Assembly (NCBI GenBank): GCA_036897485.1
Contig: JAYMTF010001910.1
Location: 1 to 20,653, forward strand
Direction of reading: 5' to 3'
From: Pelargonium nanum
Taxonomy: Eukaryota > Streptophyta > Magnoliopsida > Geraniales > Geraniaceae
Length of the DNA: 20,653 nucleotides
Below the pieces are notes generated by a model. The model was given only the letters and a program-made list of their open reading frames with translations. It made no database searches and was not told the DNA's origin. The position numbers and the translations under genes were made by a program. Positions 9,901 through 19,193 of this stretch are shown here, in pieces (within the stretch, counting starts at the first letter, position 1; every line of letters starts with the position of its first letter).

Positions 9901-12900
9901 TTTTACTTTCAGGCTGCTAGAGAAACTGGAGCTCTCCAAGCTGCCAAAAACAAATTGGAAAAGCAGGTTGAAGAACTAACATGGAGATTACAACTTGAGA
10001 AGCGGATGAGGGTTAGTATAATACTAGTTTGCGTATTATTTTCTCTGTCCAGACATGCAACTAAATCCATTAACTATTATGAAGAATGATTTTGGATGTG
10101 AAAAAGGAGTCATACTTTAACAATCTTTGATAGGAAATAGCAGCTCTGGTATGTTGTGAACTTCACTTTTAATCTGTGTCATAATGTACTCAAAACAGAA
10201 AAGGACCTTATTTCCCTAATAGAATCCCCGCTAAAATTAGGATTCATGAATGATGAACTCAAGTTTAGGTCATAGTCAGGCATCTTTCCTTTTTTTCTTT
10301 TTCCTAATTTTTTTAATTTAAAAAAATTATGTTATCATTTCCGGCAAGTTAGTTAAATGAATGTTATATATAGTGATTCTTACTGTGTAACTTATGCATT
10401 CATGTCTCTTTGTAGGCTGATGTAGAAGAGGCTAAAACACAAGAAAATGCAAAGCTTCAGTCGGCTTTGCAAGAGATGCAACTTCAGGTTAAAGAAACTA
10501 AAGAAATGCTCCTGAAGGAGCGCGAAGCTGCCAAATCAGTAGTGGAGAAAGTGCCTATCATACAGGAGGTTCCCGTTGTTGACAATGCAATGCTAGAGAA
10601 ACTTACAAGTGAAAACGAAAAACTGAAGGTGTGAATCTACTCGTATAGGATCTACATCATGCTGTAGCATTCTAACTATACTAATATGAAAATAACTCTA
10701 GAATGTGTTCTTAGCTTGTGCAAGCATAGTTTTGCGTATCTGTTTCCTAATGGTGTTGCTCTTGATGTATTATTTTGTAGGCAATGGTCAGTTCGCTAGA
10801 AAAGAAAGTTGATGAAACAGAGAAGAAATTCGAAGAGACGAGCAAGATTAGTGACGAACGGTTGAAGCAAGCTTTGGACGCAGAATCAAAATTGATACAG
10901 TTGAAGACTTCTATGCAGAGGTTATTGTTGTCTTTAACTACTTATGCCACATTGACAAATAATTGTGATGGGTATTTTCAATGCATAAATTTAGTGTACT
11001 TTGGGAATTGGATTTCTGAGTGCATATTGGTCAATCGGTTGCCAGTTAGGCTTATTTCTTTCTCGCATTGTTCTTTTTTCCCCCCATTATTGTGATTCAC
11101 TGTTTTTTTCATTAACAGACTTCAAGAGAAGGTATTGGACATGGAGTCGGAGAACAAAATTCTTCGGCAGAATGCCCTGATGAATACACCTGTTAAAAAG
11201 ATGTCTGAGCATTTACTCTCCCCAGATACTGAGGTATAAACTGAAGTTTTATTCCTCATCTCCTCCCCAGTCCTCTTTTCTTTTGATGAAATTTCATTTT
11301 ACTTAATTCTTTATTTACTTGACCCCTTTATTTGCAGAGTTTGGAAAATGGTCATCATACAAGTGAAGAGATTAAAGTCCAAGTAATTTGACCTACCCCC
11401 CAACTTTCCATCTTTTATGTTTTCAATAGTATCGACATCGTACAGTACACTAATGAGTTTTTGTGTATTTCAGAGTGAACTACCTCCGCTGGAACCACAG
11501 TATGCAACACCAGTAAAGAAGCTTGGCACAGAATCTGATAGCAAGTTGACTAGATCTATGGTTGAACGGCAGCATGTATGTTCTCACAAATCATATATGT
11601 TTTATCGTTATGCTTCTGTTTTGGTGCAGGGTAGGTTGAATTGTTTTGACATTATAATTTTGCCTTGCTGCAGGAAAATGTTGATGCTCTTATAAACTGT
11701 GTTATGAATAATATTGGTTTTAGTCATGGAAAGCCTGTTGCAGCAATTACCATTTACAAATGTCTTCTCAACTGGAAATCTTTTGAAGCAGAAAGAACTA
11801 GTGTTTTTGATCGTCTTATCCAAATGATCGGTTCTGCAATTGAGGTATAGCCAATATTTCCTTTCCCGCCCTTTTTAGCTATTTCTCAAGACAATAGTAC
11901 TTGCTATAACTCAGTTTAATTTTGTTTGAGCTTTAAAGATAGTCGAGATTTTAATTTATCTTCTTTGTTTCAGAATCAAGATGACAATGATCATATGGCT
12001 TATTGGTTATCAACTACCTCTTCATTATTGTTCCTGCTTCAACGAAGCATGAAGGGTGCTGGTGCAAGTGGTGCAACTCCACAGCGGAAACTACCTCCTA
12101 CATCCCTCTTTGGCAGGATGACCATGGTATCACAACATTGGATTGAACTTTTATTTTTCCTATAAAGACTAATTTTCATTGTGATTTTGGTTACTTCAAA
12201 TTTCAAACCCTTCTTTGCATTATGTAATATCGTATGGTGATTTCCAGGGTTTCCGGTCATCTCCTTCTTCTGCTCACCTTGCTGCTCCCCTTGATGTTGT
12301 ACGCCAAGTAGAGGCAAAGTACCCAGCTTTGCTTTTCAAGCAGCAGCTCACGGCATATGTGGAAAAAATTTATGGGATCATTAGGGACAACTTGAAGAAG
12401 GAGTTGGCATCATTTCTTACCTTATGCATCCAGGTTCATTGAAGTTCCTTTACCTTAACTATCTGTTTAGGACCGGTGTTCATTTGAAATTCTTGATTTG
12501 AGTCAATTTTAGTGTTTAAATGGTCGAAGAATCTGGATTTGGATTTGGGTCCGATACAATAAAATTCCATATATGCTTATAGATGAAACTTAAATGACGT
12601 ATTACAAATCAAATCCAAGAATCCAAACACAACCTAAATTCTTTCTCCCATTTAAAATCGGCCAGTTTTCCTTTAAAATGTGACTAATGTAATTAACTTG
12701 TATGTTTAATTAGGCTCCGAGAACCTCCAAGGGAAATGCATTGAGGTCCGGGCGGTCGTTTGGCAAAGATGCTCCAACAAGTCACTGGCAGAGCATTATT
12801 GAGAGCCTCAACAACCTCCTCTGTACATTGAAAGAAAATTTTGTATGTAATTTCATTTTCTGATTTTTCCGTTCAGTGATCTTCCTCAAATCTCAACGAG

Positions 12901-14643
12901 CCCATTACTATTCATGACCTTATTTAGGCATCCAGAAATGATTGTTGCTGTTGATTTCGATTTTTAGGTTCCTCCAATTCTTGTCCAGAAAATTTACACG
13001 CAAACATTCTCATACATCAATGTTCAACTCTTTAACAGGTAATTAGTTAATTCATTCTCGTTCTTTCATCGTTTTATCCTGAACTGTTGGTTAAATGGGA
13101 ATTTGTTTCTGCTTTCCAGTCTCCTCCTACGTCGTGAGTGTTGTACATTTAGCAACGGGGAATACGTGAAAGCTGGCTTAGCCGAGTTGGAGCTTTGGTG
13201 CTGCCAAGCTAAAGAAGAGGTTTTCATTTATTCCTTTTTGAACAGATAGTTTTTATATTGTGAATCTTTCTGATCCTGCACGAACCGTCTATTTGTATGT
13301 AGTTTCCTGATTTTGTTCTTCATTCTCCTTGGATTACAGTATGCAGGCCAGTCTTGGGATGAACTTAAGCACATCAGACAAGCTGTCGGGTTCTTGGTAT
13401 GTCAAACATGGTTAATTTGTAAATACAATATTTTCCAATGGCGATAATCAAGCCTGCACCCGCTCCTGAATTATTTCTATTTTTCAAGTGGAATCCTTAG
13501 TTTTTTCGTAAATGCTTATCTGAGTGCTTAATTATTGAGATTTGTTCCAACTCCCATCTATAACTTATCTGAGAAGTGAAGAATGGATTTGGAACTCGTC
13601 CAATGCTTTAGAGTTGTCAATTAAAATTATCTGTTTTTGTCCACAGGTTATACATCAGAAGTATAGAATTTCATATGACGAAATCACCAATGATCTGTGC
13701 CCGGTATCTCTCTCTCTCTCTCTCTGTTTATGTGCATATGAATTGACAAATATTTTAGTCGTGGACAATGATCCCGACACATGTTATGTGTTCCAAGTCT
13801 CTCTCTCTCTCTAACATCAATTCTTGATTTCTTCAGATCCTGAGTGTTCAACAACTATATAGAATATGCACGCTCTACTGGGACGACAATTATAACACTA
13901 GAAGCGTTTCTGGAAATGTAAGAGTTCAGATAACCTTTTTTGTAGGAAGATTCAAAACCATACAAGGGCTTTGAATGCTCGCAGTCACAAACAATAACAA
14001 AACTTTTTGCACAGGTCATCGCAAGCATGAGAGTACTTATGACCGAAGACTCCAACAATGCTGTCAGCAATTCCTTCTTATTGGATGACAATTCCAGGTG
14101 AGAGTTTCTTGTCTTCATATTACTCATAAGTCCGGGAAAGTGTATTCCCGAGGAGGAAGATGATGATTAGAGCTGGCAATTTGAGTTTTGTGTCGGGTTG
14201 AAAAGACTTAACCCGAAGCCAACCTGCAAGAGGTGCGGGCGGCGGGTCGATGTGTGTTTGCCCGACCAGAATAATCGGGTCTGTTTTGTCCAATCCAAAC
14301 CCGCAAAAAATGTAGGTTAGATTTTGGGTGGCTGCTGGTTCGGGTTATAATTGCAAGCTCTAAATTGGATGATATGCTCGTCCTCGAAACAGAAACATTG
14401 CACTTTTATTTTCATATTGTTGCATATGGTGATGGCGATACATTCTTCCTCGAAACAGAAGCATTGCTCGGTTTCTTTATCATTCAAAACCGAATATATA
14501 TACTAATCCACCGTCCTTTCCAATACAGCATCCCATTCTCAGTTGATGATCTCTCCACTGCATTGCTAGAGAAAGATTTCTCCGACGTCAAACCAGCCGA
14601 GCAACTTCTGGAGAATCCCGCCTTCCAATTTTTAAACGAGTAA
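950..14643 (+). CDS. XI-2: Class XI myosin heavy chain, XI-2/MYA2-like, 39 exons
   Basis: This is an actin-based motor that uses ATP to move cargo along filaments. Plant class XI myosins drive organelle and vesicle movement and cytoplasmic streaming. I joined 39 coding exons with GT..AG introns into one open frame of 1,516 residues, close to the roughly 1,500 usual for the class. The ATG (950-952) is the last codon of exon 1; splicing to 2034 gives an N terminus of the same length as remembered Arabidopsis MYA2. Domains: SH3-like region (residues ~8-60), motor (~60-735), six IQ motifs (741-~872), coiled coil (~885-1045), linker, DIL/globular tail (~1117-1516). The C-terminal [10 protein letters not shown] matches the MYA2 branch rather than XI-K. 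Exon positions are listed in the four domain entries. No frameshift or premature stop is seen, so the gene looks intact. Class assignment is very sure; the XI-2 branch is likely, based on memory and not alignment. Confidence 0.95.
953..2033 (+). promoter_or_regulatory. Intron 1, directly after the start codon; possible enhancing intron
   Basis: This 1,081-bp intron has donor GTATTG and acceptor TTTGTAG. It is T-rich. Near its 5' end it holds several near matches to the TTNGATYTG motif linked to intron-mediated enhancement in plants: TGTGATTTG near 1008-1016, CTGATCTG near 1071-1078 and TAAGATTTG near 1132-1140. First introns close to the start are the usual carriers of this activity, so a role in expression is plausible but inferred. 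No gene or repeat is recognised inside. Confidence 0.4.
2163..2462 (+). other. Intron 2 with a C-rich tract
   Basis: This 300-bp intron has donor GTGAGC and acceptor ACTGCAG. Around 2362-2400 there is an unusual C-rich stretch followed by ACACAC and a run of A. The rest is ordinary T-rich intron sequence, and I see no gene here. Confidence 0.75.
2713..2826 (+). repeat. Three-copy minisatellite in intron 3
   Basis: Three tandem units of about 40, 38 and 36 bp begin with TATTGAGT at 2713, 2753 and 2791. Each continues with (AT)GGTGGGNAAT, a T-rich part and, in the first two, TTTATTACA. The second unit lacks two bases after TATTGAGT, and the third differs at a few positions. The array fills much of the 270-bp intron 3 (2607-2876) and ends about 50 bp before the acceptor. 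It is noncoding and likely to vary in length between individuals. Confidence 0.85.
3705..4774 (+). other. Intron 7, 1,070 bp, no recognised contents
   Basis: The donor is GTAAAT after an exon ending in CCACCAGAG, and the acceptor is TTGCCAG. The sequence is T-rich throughout. An imperfect short hairpin (4382-4391 with 4405-4415, one bulged base) is the only structure I noticed. Frames across it are short and resemble nothing known. Confidence 0.75.
5673..6174 (+). other. Intron 11, 502 bp, no recognised contents
   Basis: This intron interrupts the motor right after the switch II exon. Its donor is GTGCTT and its acceptor TTTCACAG. The sequence is ordinary AT-rich intron, with no repeat or gene seen. 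Confidence 0.75.
6429..6869 (+). other. Intron 13, 441 bp, no recognised contents
   Basis: Donor GTTTGT follows the LIEK codons, and the acceptor is ATTTCAG before [13 protein letters not shown]. The body is AT-rich with no feature I can name. Confidence 0.75.
7976..8524 (+). other. Intron 19, 549 bp, with a 16-mer shared with the 3' flank
   Basis: The donor is GTGCGG and the acceptor TCTTGTAG. The segment 8365-8380 (actttgggcctaaaca) is identical to 19049-19064. This may mark a piece of an old dispersed element, or it may be chance. Nothing else is recognised. Confidence 0.6.
8525..9265 (+). other. Neck: six IQ motifs (exons 20-22)
   Basis: Exons 8525-8702, 8827-9032 and 9146-9265 encode the lever arm. 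IQ cores begin at residues 741 ([12 protein letters not shown]), 764, 789 ([12 protein letters not shown]), 812, 837 ([12 protein letters not shown]) and 860. The spacing of 23, 25, 23, 25, 23 is typical of six-IQ class V/XI myosins, whose motifs bind calmodulin or related light chains and set a long step size. The glycine codon of the second motif is split by intron 20, and intron 21 separates the fourth and fifth motifs' sequences. No motif is lost. Confidence 0.92.
9266..9912 (+). other. Intron 22, 647 bp, no recognised contents
   Basis: It separates the last IQ motif from the start of the coiled coil. The donor is GTGACC and the acceptor CTTTCAG. Short open frames occur on both strands, but none has protein-like character. 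Confidence 0.75.
9913..11575 (+). other. Coiled-coil tail and linker (exons 23-28)
   Basis: Exons 9913-10011, 10416-10628, 10781-10920 and 11119-11233 encode a charged, heptad-like stretch rich in Glu, Lys and Leu (residues ~879-1050), which should dimerise the heavy chain. It begins [18 protein letters not shown], a very conserved start of the class XI coil. The end of exon 26 and exons 11338-11382 and 11474-11575 form a less conserved, polar linker to the globular tail. This linker contains TPVKK twice (residues 1052-1056 and 1094-1098) and one SP site (1063-1064). Exon 27 is only 45 nt, in frame and phase 0 at both ends, so skipping it would not shift the frame. Confidence 0.88.
10012..10415 (+). 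other. Intron 23, 404 bp, no recognised contents
   Basis: The donor is GTTAGT and the acceptor TTTGTAG, inside the coiled-coil region. Around 10290-10330 it has T-rich and A-rich runs. I see no repeat or gene. Confidence 0.75.
13707..13812 (+). repeat. Two CT microsatellites in intron 36
   Basis: Intron 36 (13704-13836, 133 bp) holds one pure CT run at 13707-13725, starting at the fourth base of the intron, and another at 13798-13812, near the acceptor at 13836. The second overlaps the area where a polypyrimidine tract is expected. The first directly abuts the donor GTATCT. Confidence 0.85.
14168..14362. mobile_element. MITE-like element (hAT-type ends) in the last intron
   Basis: About 195 bp with inverted ends: TAGAGCTGGCAATT at 14168-14181, and on the other strand of 14349-14362 TAGAGCTTGCAATT (13 of 14 match). 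TAGAGCTGGCAA-type ends are familiar from hAT-related non-autonomous elements. The interior is unusually GC-rich for this gene and holds CGGGT/ACCCG inverted pairs, for example TCGGGTT at 14193-14199 with AACCCGA at 14210-14216. There is no coding capacity. A clear 8-bp target duplication is not visible: GATGAT occurs just left of the element and again 5 bp right of it, so the exact ends or the duplication have decayed. It lies in intron 38 (14098-14528). Confidence 0.6.
14381..14467 (+). repeat. Short direct repeat in intron 38
   Basis: Positions 14381-14401 and 14447-14467 are 21-mers (tcctcgaaacagaancattgc) that differ at one base, spaced 66 bp apart, just right of the MITE-like element. 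The 15 or so bases before each copy are also loosely similar. This looks like a local duplication in the last intron, and it ends about 60 bp before the final acceptor. Confidence 0.7.
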
Positions 14644-14950
14644 GGCAAAGGGTCAAAAACCCGAGATCGAATTCAAGATCTCTTCCCAAGGCTATGGAGG
14701 CTGTAAATCCATTATTCACATTTTTTTCACTTCTCTGGTCTCGATCTTGCACCCGTTCCCCAGCTATAAAATTATTTGTTTATTTAATTTTTTTTGGCAT
14801 TCAATTTGTAAAGAAAAAAAAATAGTTTCAAGGGGATGGGATACGTATATTTTTGTTCGTCAGCTATATGCATTTTCTGTTTCGTTCTCTCTGCAATTTT
14901 TATAGGGAGCTCAGGAAAAAGATACAATAGTGTTTCATTGTATAATAGAA
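14644..14950 (+). terminator. Probable 3' UTR and poly(A) region of the myosin gene
   Basis: Sequence after the TAA is T-rich. It contains TTTGTAAAG near 14804-14812 and TTGTATAATAG near 14938-14948, both plausible plant near-upstream or cleavage-zone elements. No perfect AATAAA is close by. The 3' end could lie anywhere from about 14800 to 14960. The hairpin-like GAGATC..GATCTC pair at 14662-14681 is minor. Confidence 0.4.
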
Positions 14951-15885
14951 AAAACATTATGTATTATGGACACTACTCAGTAATTATAAGAATATTTTTG
15001 GTGGTTGATATCTATAATTTTTGTTTTGCGTAACTATATGTTTTTACATTGAAGGTATAGCTGTCAATTTGGGCTCGAAATCGCGGGAACTTGAAATTTG
15101 ATTTGCATTTCTGCGGGTTTGGTTGCATAAATGAACTTGATCGTTTTTCGGTTTGGGTTTTGTGCATTTTACATGTAAATCTAAAAATCAGTTTCGTAAA
15201 CCTATACTCCTTTTGGGTTAGGCCTTCTCGTTGTCCAAAAATCCAAATTGGAACTTAAATTTTCGGGTCTGGCAAGAGCGAATTTTAGATTGGTGAAGAT
15301 CTTCATATTATTTATTTTATTTAAGATTGAACGTTAATGTGTGCTCGAGAGATAAATATTCATATCAACACCTTAATACACGTCCTATTGTCTCCGTCTT
15401 GCTGATTTTGAAAGTTTTTTTTTGTTATATACTATAAGACTAATAAGAGTGTCTCAAAAAAAAATTAAAAAAATAAAATAAGAGCGTCTCTTGATTAAAG
15501 ATGACAAATAAGCAAATGATCTGTGAATAGGTAATAATATGTCTTGATGTACAAACATACATTTGTTTCTCGGGCTCATTTGGCTAGAGTATGAACAGCC
15601 TTGGCTCGATTCTGTCCCGCAAACTATCTTGCTTGTAAAATGAGCAAAATGAGACGGCTCGCGGAATATCAATAGTTCTACCTGTAAGTATACTCGTGTT
15701 TTTTAGCTCGACCTAATTAGTTTTGGCCCCGACCCATTGGCAGATTTACCGGCTCTATTTCTTGTCAATTTTGCGTGCACTTTAATATTATTCTCTTATC
15801 AGACGATCTTCGATACAGTTTCCGCATCAACACTCAAATCCCAAGATTGGAAAACAAACCACGTTCACTATCGCACCACCTCCAT
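14951..15885. other. Intergenic, no gene recognised
   Basis: This is AT-rich flank. At about 15057-15072 the sequence TATAGCTGTCAATTTG resembles the left end of the MITE-like element in intron 38, and CGGGT-type words follow, but I find no matching right end. At 15442-15455 and 15477-15490 a 14-mer (aataagagngtctc) repeats with one difference around an A-rich spacer. No reading frame has protein-like character. Confidence 0.6.
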
Positions 15886-16015
15886 TGTTGGATGAGATAC
15901 ACCAATATGCCAACTTTAATTGCTTTCTATTGATTTGTTTAACTGATTTTAATTAATAATTGTTAGATGAGATTCTTTAGTCCCAACTTTGATTGGACTT
16001 GATTTGAACATGATA
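15886..16015 (+). repeat. Diverged tandem duplication, period 75 bp
   Basis: Copy one starts at 15886 (TGTTGGATGAGAT) and copy two at 15961 (TGTTAGATGAGATT). Both continue to a shared CCAACTTTnATTG block. Similarity fades after about 50 bp. No coding capacity is seen. Confidence 0.55.
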
Positions 16016-16533
16016 AGAATTTATTTGAAAGTGATGGATATTAAATCACTTCCTTTTGGGGCTCACATTTGGGTTTTACATATATGAATGAGAAAGGAAA
16101 ATGTTGAAATTAGGTGTAGTTTTGGATAGTATCAAAAAAATCAAAATCACAATTAAATTTTTGCATTTGCCTCCTCCATGAGGAATTCACATGGGATTGC
16201 AATTATACCTCTCATACAAGAAGGTCTTTGGCTTGTGATAAGGGACCATTGAATTTTGATTTTTAATTTATTGGGTGTTTTTGGAAAGAATTTGGGGAGG
16301 ATGGTCCCTCATTGGACCATTTTTAATCTCTCATTTGACAACTGGAATGTAGTTGAACATTCTAGAGAGGCGATTTCGTAGAAATGTCAAATATGTACTG
16401 GCTGATATCAAGTAGCACACTTGATAAATTGTTGTGAATATAATATGTGTGGATGACATTTGTTATTGTACCTCAAATTACTATCATGCTTAGGAGGTCA
16501 ACATGTCGTTGGGAGTTGTCTGGTATAGTTGAT
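16016..16533. other. Intergenic, no gene recognised
   Basis: AT-rich sequence. The words AGGGACCAT (about 16241-16249) and ATGGTCCCT (about 16301-16309) form an inverted pair about 50 bp apart. I see no other structure or gene. Confidence 0.65.
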
Positions 16534-16680
16534 GAGAGTGTCACTTGCACTGTAGAGGAACTTTCGAAAATTCAAACTCAATGTTGTATCTCTTTAACTA
16601 TAAGAGAGTGATGATACACATTATAGAGTGAGGTTATTTTTGAAAATTCAGCCTCAACTAGTGCGTCTCTTATTTTATAA
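16534..16680 (+). repeat. Diverged tandem duplication, period about 70 bp
   Basis: Two adjacent units begin GAGAGTG at 16534 and 16604. Each holds a tTCGAAAATTCA/TTGAAAATTCA block, an ACTCAA/CCTCAA block, a TCTCTT block and an ending TATAA. The second copy has a small insertion before GAAAATTCA. The duplication is old and noncoding as far as I can see. Confidence 0.6.
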
Positions 16681-16788
16681 ATATCAGTTTTCATCATGTT
16701 TGTAATACACTAATCTAAGTGTCAGATACGACATGATTGATATCAACTGGTACAACTCATTTCTAGTCCTTTCGGAATAGATGTAAGT

Positions 16789-17148
16789 GTCATAAAATGA
16801 CAAATGTAATCGGAAACAACCAAAAACTTCTAAAATGAGTATATGTCAACACTTTACATATATGCTTTCGAGTTGGTTCTTTTGTCAATATATCAAATGC
16901 ATGCCTTTGTGGACAACTTCTTTGCCCTCAAAAGAAAAGCCACTATGTAACGCAACCTGTAATGCATGTCATACAATGACATATGTTAGCATAAACAATT
17001 AAGAATTCCATAAATACGTCTTTCTCAACACTTTACAGTTTTGTCTTCGAGCCGATTCTTTTGTCAGTGTACTAAAACGTGTAATATCGTCGGCCACTTC
17101 TTTGACATTAGAAGAAAAGACATTATCTAATGCAACCACTATGTAGAT
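16789..17148 (+). repeat. Diverged tandem duplication, period about 180 bp
   Basis: Copy one is 16789-16967 and copy two 16968-17148. They align along their whole length: GTCATAnAATGACA at the start, TCAACACTTTACA, CTTCGAG, TTCTTTTGTCA, ACTTCTTTG, AGAAAAG and TGCAACC in the same order and spacing, at roughly 70 percent identity by eye. The period of about 180 bp is in the range of plant satellite monomers, but only two copies are here. On the minus strand, copy two keeps a frame of about 45 codons open while copy one has stops. I recognise no protein family in it. Confidence 0.75.
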
Positions 17149-17338
17149 GTTATATGTATAGGTCAAATTGGGATGATAATGAAGGTGATATTCTAGGGTT
17201 TGGACCTGCCTAGTATTGGCTCACAAACACACACAATTCACACATGCTTAGGCTCCACAAATCACCTGACTCAGTCCTTTCTACACTATGAATAATGGGT
17301 CTATTTTCATTATAATTAGGTCCCCACCAAAATCTGTC

Positions 17339-17403
17339 TATATGTATACGTGTACATATATGTGTGTGTATGTATGTACTTATATGTGTATGTATGTATG
17401 TGT
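17339..17403 (+). repeat. TG/TATG microsatellite
   Basis: About 65 bp of interrupted TATG and TG repeats with TACATATATGTG and TATGTATGTATG blocks. On the minus strand it reads as a HTHISTYIHTH-like peptide, which is an artefact of the repeat. Confidence 0.8.
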
Positions 17404-19193
17404 TGCCACTTGGTTGATTTGATACCCATTGAAATGACTTTTGTTGTATCTTTTTGAGCTTTTTGTAGAGTTTTCTTGAAGCCACTAATGGGCTTAATTA
17501 TGAGATTTGGGTGATTGATTGGGACTTTACATTCTACATCATACTGAACAATTGATTGGGTTTTGCTTTCATATACCTAAATACATACTTTTATTTTATT
17601 TATTTTAAATTATTTGATAAAAATTTATCCGAGTAACAAAAGCGTACCTTTAGAATTGAACATTAAATCATAATTGTATCATTTTGAAGTAGGATTGAAT
17701 CGATTTTATAAAAAAAAAGTGAGAATTTTCTTTATAATAATTTATTATTTAAGTTGATTGAGTGACCATATTGTACTGAAAGTATTGATAATTCTTTTTT
17801 TTTATAAATAAATTTACAAATAGACTAAATAAAAAATGGGCATGATCAAATAAAAAGATTTGACCATGGACTGTCCAGACTAGTTGAGCACATATCAAAT
17901 CACGAACAGTCCTATGCACATTGAGATTATTTCATACGCAAAATTTAAGATTTTGTATAATTGTCCGTCTCAAGATTTGAACTCAAATGATTAAAAATGA
18001 CAATTGAAATTTGAGAGAACAGTATATACATTGATGGGTAGTTCACGGTATATAATTAACATTATCTAAAACTTCATTAGACACCAAAAATTTGACTTGA
18101 GCTCTTAATTTTTGAATACTCCAAAATATGGAATGTATGTTTCTTACTGATTGTACATGAAAGTCGTATGCCTTTTGAATGTACGTTAGAAGAGCGGGTC
18201 AAAATTCTTATAGCTATGACACAATGTAGTGTAGAAACAACTAGAAGATATATAGATATATGGATATATAGTCTATTCATTTCCCAATTGTTCTAAATGA
18301 GAGTCATCACACCATCAATATGAATTGGTCCAATTGAGTCATTTTCATGCCCATAAGGTACATTGTTGTGTATTTCTCTTCCTTTTTCAAGTCCATGAAA
18401 TATTTAACCATATCTCTTTCTATATGCTTAGAGTTGGTGACTTGGACGCATTCAAAATTTGGTCCACATTTTTACGAGTTTGAATCTCTTAAAATAAATC
18501 TCGATCAGTTTTTGAAAACATGCACATTTTACATGCACACCCTAAATTAGGGTGATGAAAGTAAATTCTGAATAAAAATCGACGTTCTTTAAATGAGGAA
18601 AAAATTCCGTTCAATACATTTAAAACAAGTATGCAATACTAGTCGCTTCATTCTCAGGTTAGGGTCAAAATAGATTTCTTCAGCCCGACTTGAACCCCGA
18701 ATTGCCTGCTATACTTGCACTTAACATGCATCATGTCCGACTCACCGGTGAGAGATAATTTAAAAGACTATGTAATAACAGTCGACAAAATTTGAATTTA
18801 CCACGGATGATCACTAACACAAGTTATTAACATTAAAACTCAATACTCAAAATTAAAATATTTCAATAAAAATATTTACTAATTAATTGACTTGTGATAT
18901 ATTTTAATATATATAATATTAAATAAATAAGAAATAATGGGTCTTAATAAATAAAGACAAAATCCAGTTGAAGTGAACACAAACAAGTACAAAACTCATA
19001 ATTTGATAGCATAGCATAACACAAGTAGTTGGGTTTCAAGTGGGCCATACTTTGGGCCTAAACAGCTTTAAATGTATTGAAAGTGATTGGGTTTTTAACA
19101 CTCACAAATATCCAATTTGTTTTATCTTTCTACAACACAAGTAAATATTAATTATTCAATATTATATATATACACAGAGAACAAAAAACCTCA
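17404..19193. other. Intergenic, AT-rich, no gene recognised
   Basis: About 1.8 kb of AT-rich sequence with short homopolymer runs. A TATA/GATATA-rich stretch lies at about 18247-18270 and a very AT-rich block at about 18870-18955. Two TGGGCC words at 19041-19046 and 19053-19058 resemble plant site II elements, but no gene start follows. The 16-mer at 19049-19064 is shared with intron 19. Frames on either strand are short and show no family signature. Confidence 0.6.

Larger units (their letters stand above)
11674..14643 (+). other. Globular tail with DIL (dilute) region (exons 29-39)
   Basis: Exons: 11674-11844, 11974-12126, 12248-12433, 12714-12842, 12968-13038, 13120-13219, 13340-13396, 13647-13703, 13837-13917, 14015-14097, 14529-14643. 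They encode residues ~1117-1516, the cargo-binding tail shared by class V and XI myosins. Recognisable blocks are [35 protein letters not shown], the hallmark [39 protein letters not shown] and [10 protein letters not shown]. Receptors of the MyoB type are known partners of this tail in Arabidopsis. The stop codon TAA is at 14641-14643. Family similarity is strong throughout, and nothing appears truncated. Confidence 0.93.

Noticed and set aside
14365-14528. Upstream part of the frame leading into the last exon, as coding sequence
   Set aside because: It lies in intron 38. The conserved protein continues only from the acceptor at 14528, and the exon 38 to 39 junction restores the family pattern SSIPFSVDD.
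16789-17148. Minus-strand DILTK- and VADDITR-like words as the end of a copia or gypsy polyprotein
   Set aside because: They occur in different frames in the two copies, with stops nearby and no surrounding integrase or RNase H motifs.
17210-17485. Minus-strand frame with HTHISTYIHTH
   Set aside because: Translation of the TG/TATG microsatellite.
18077-18280. Minus-strand frame of 67 codons
   Set aside because: AT-rich, no recognisable domain, promoter or splice context; length is expected by chance.
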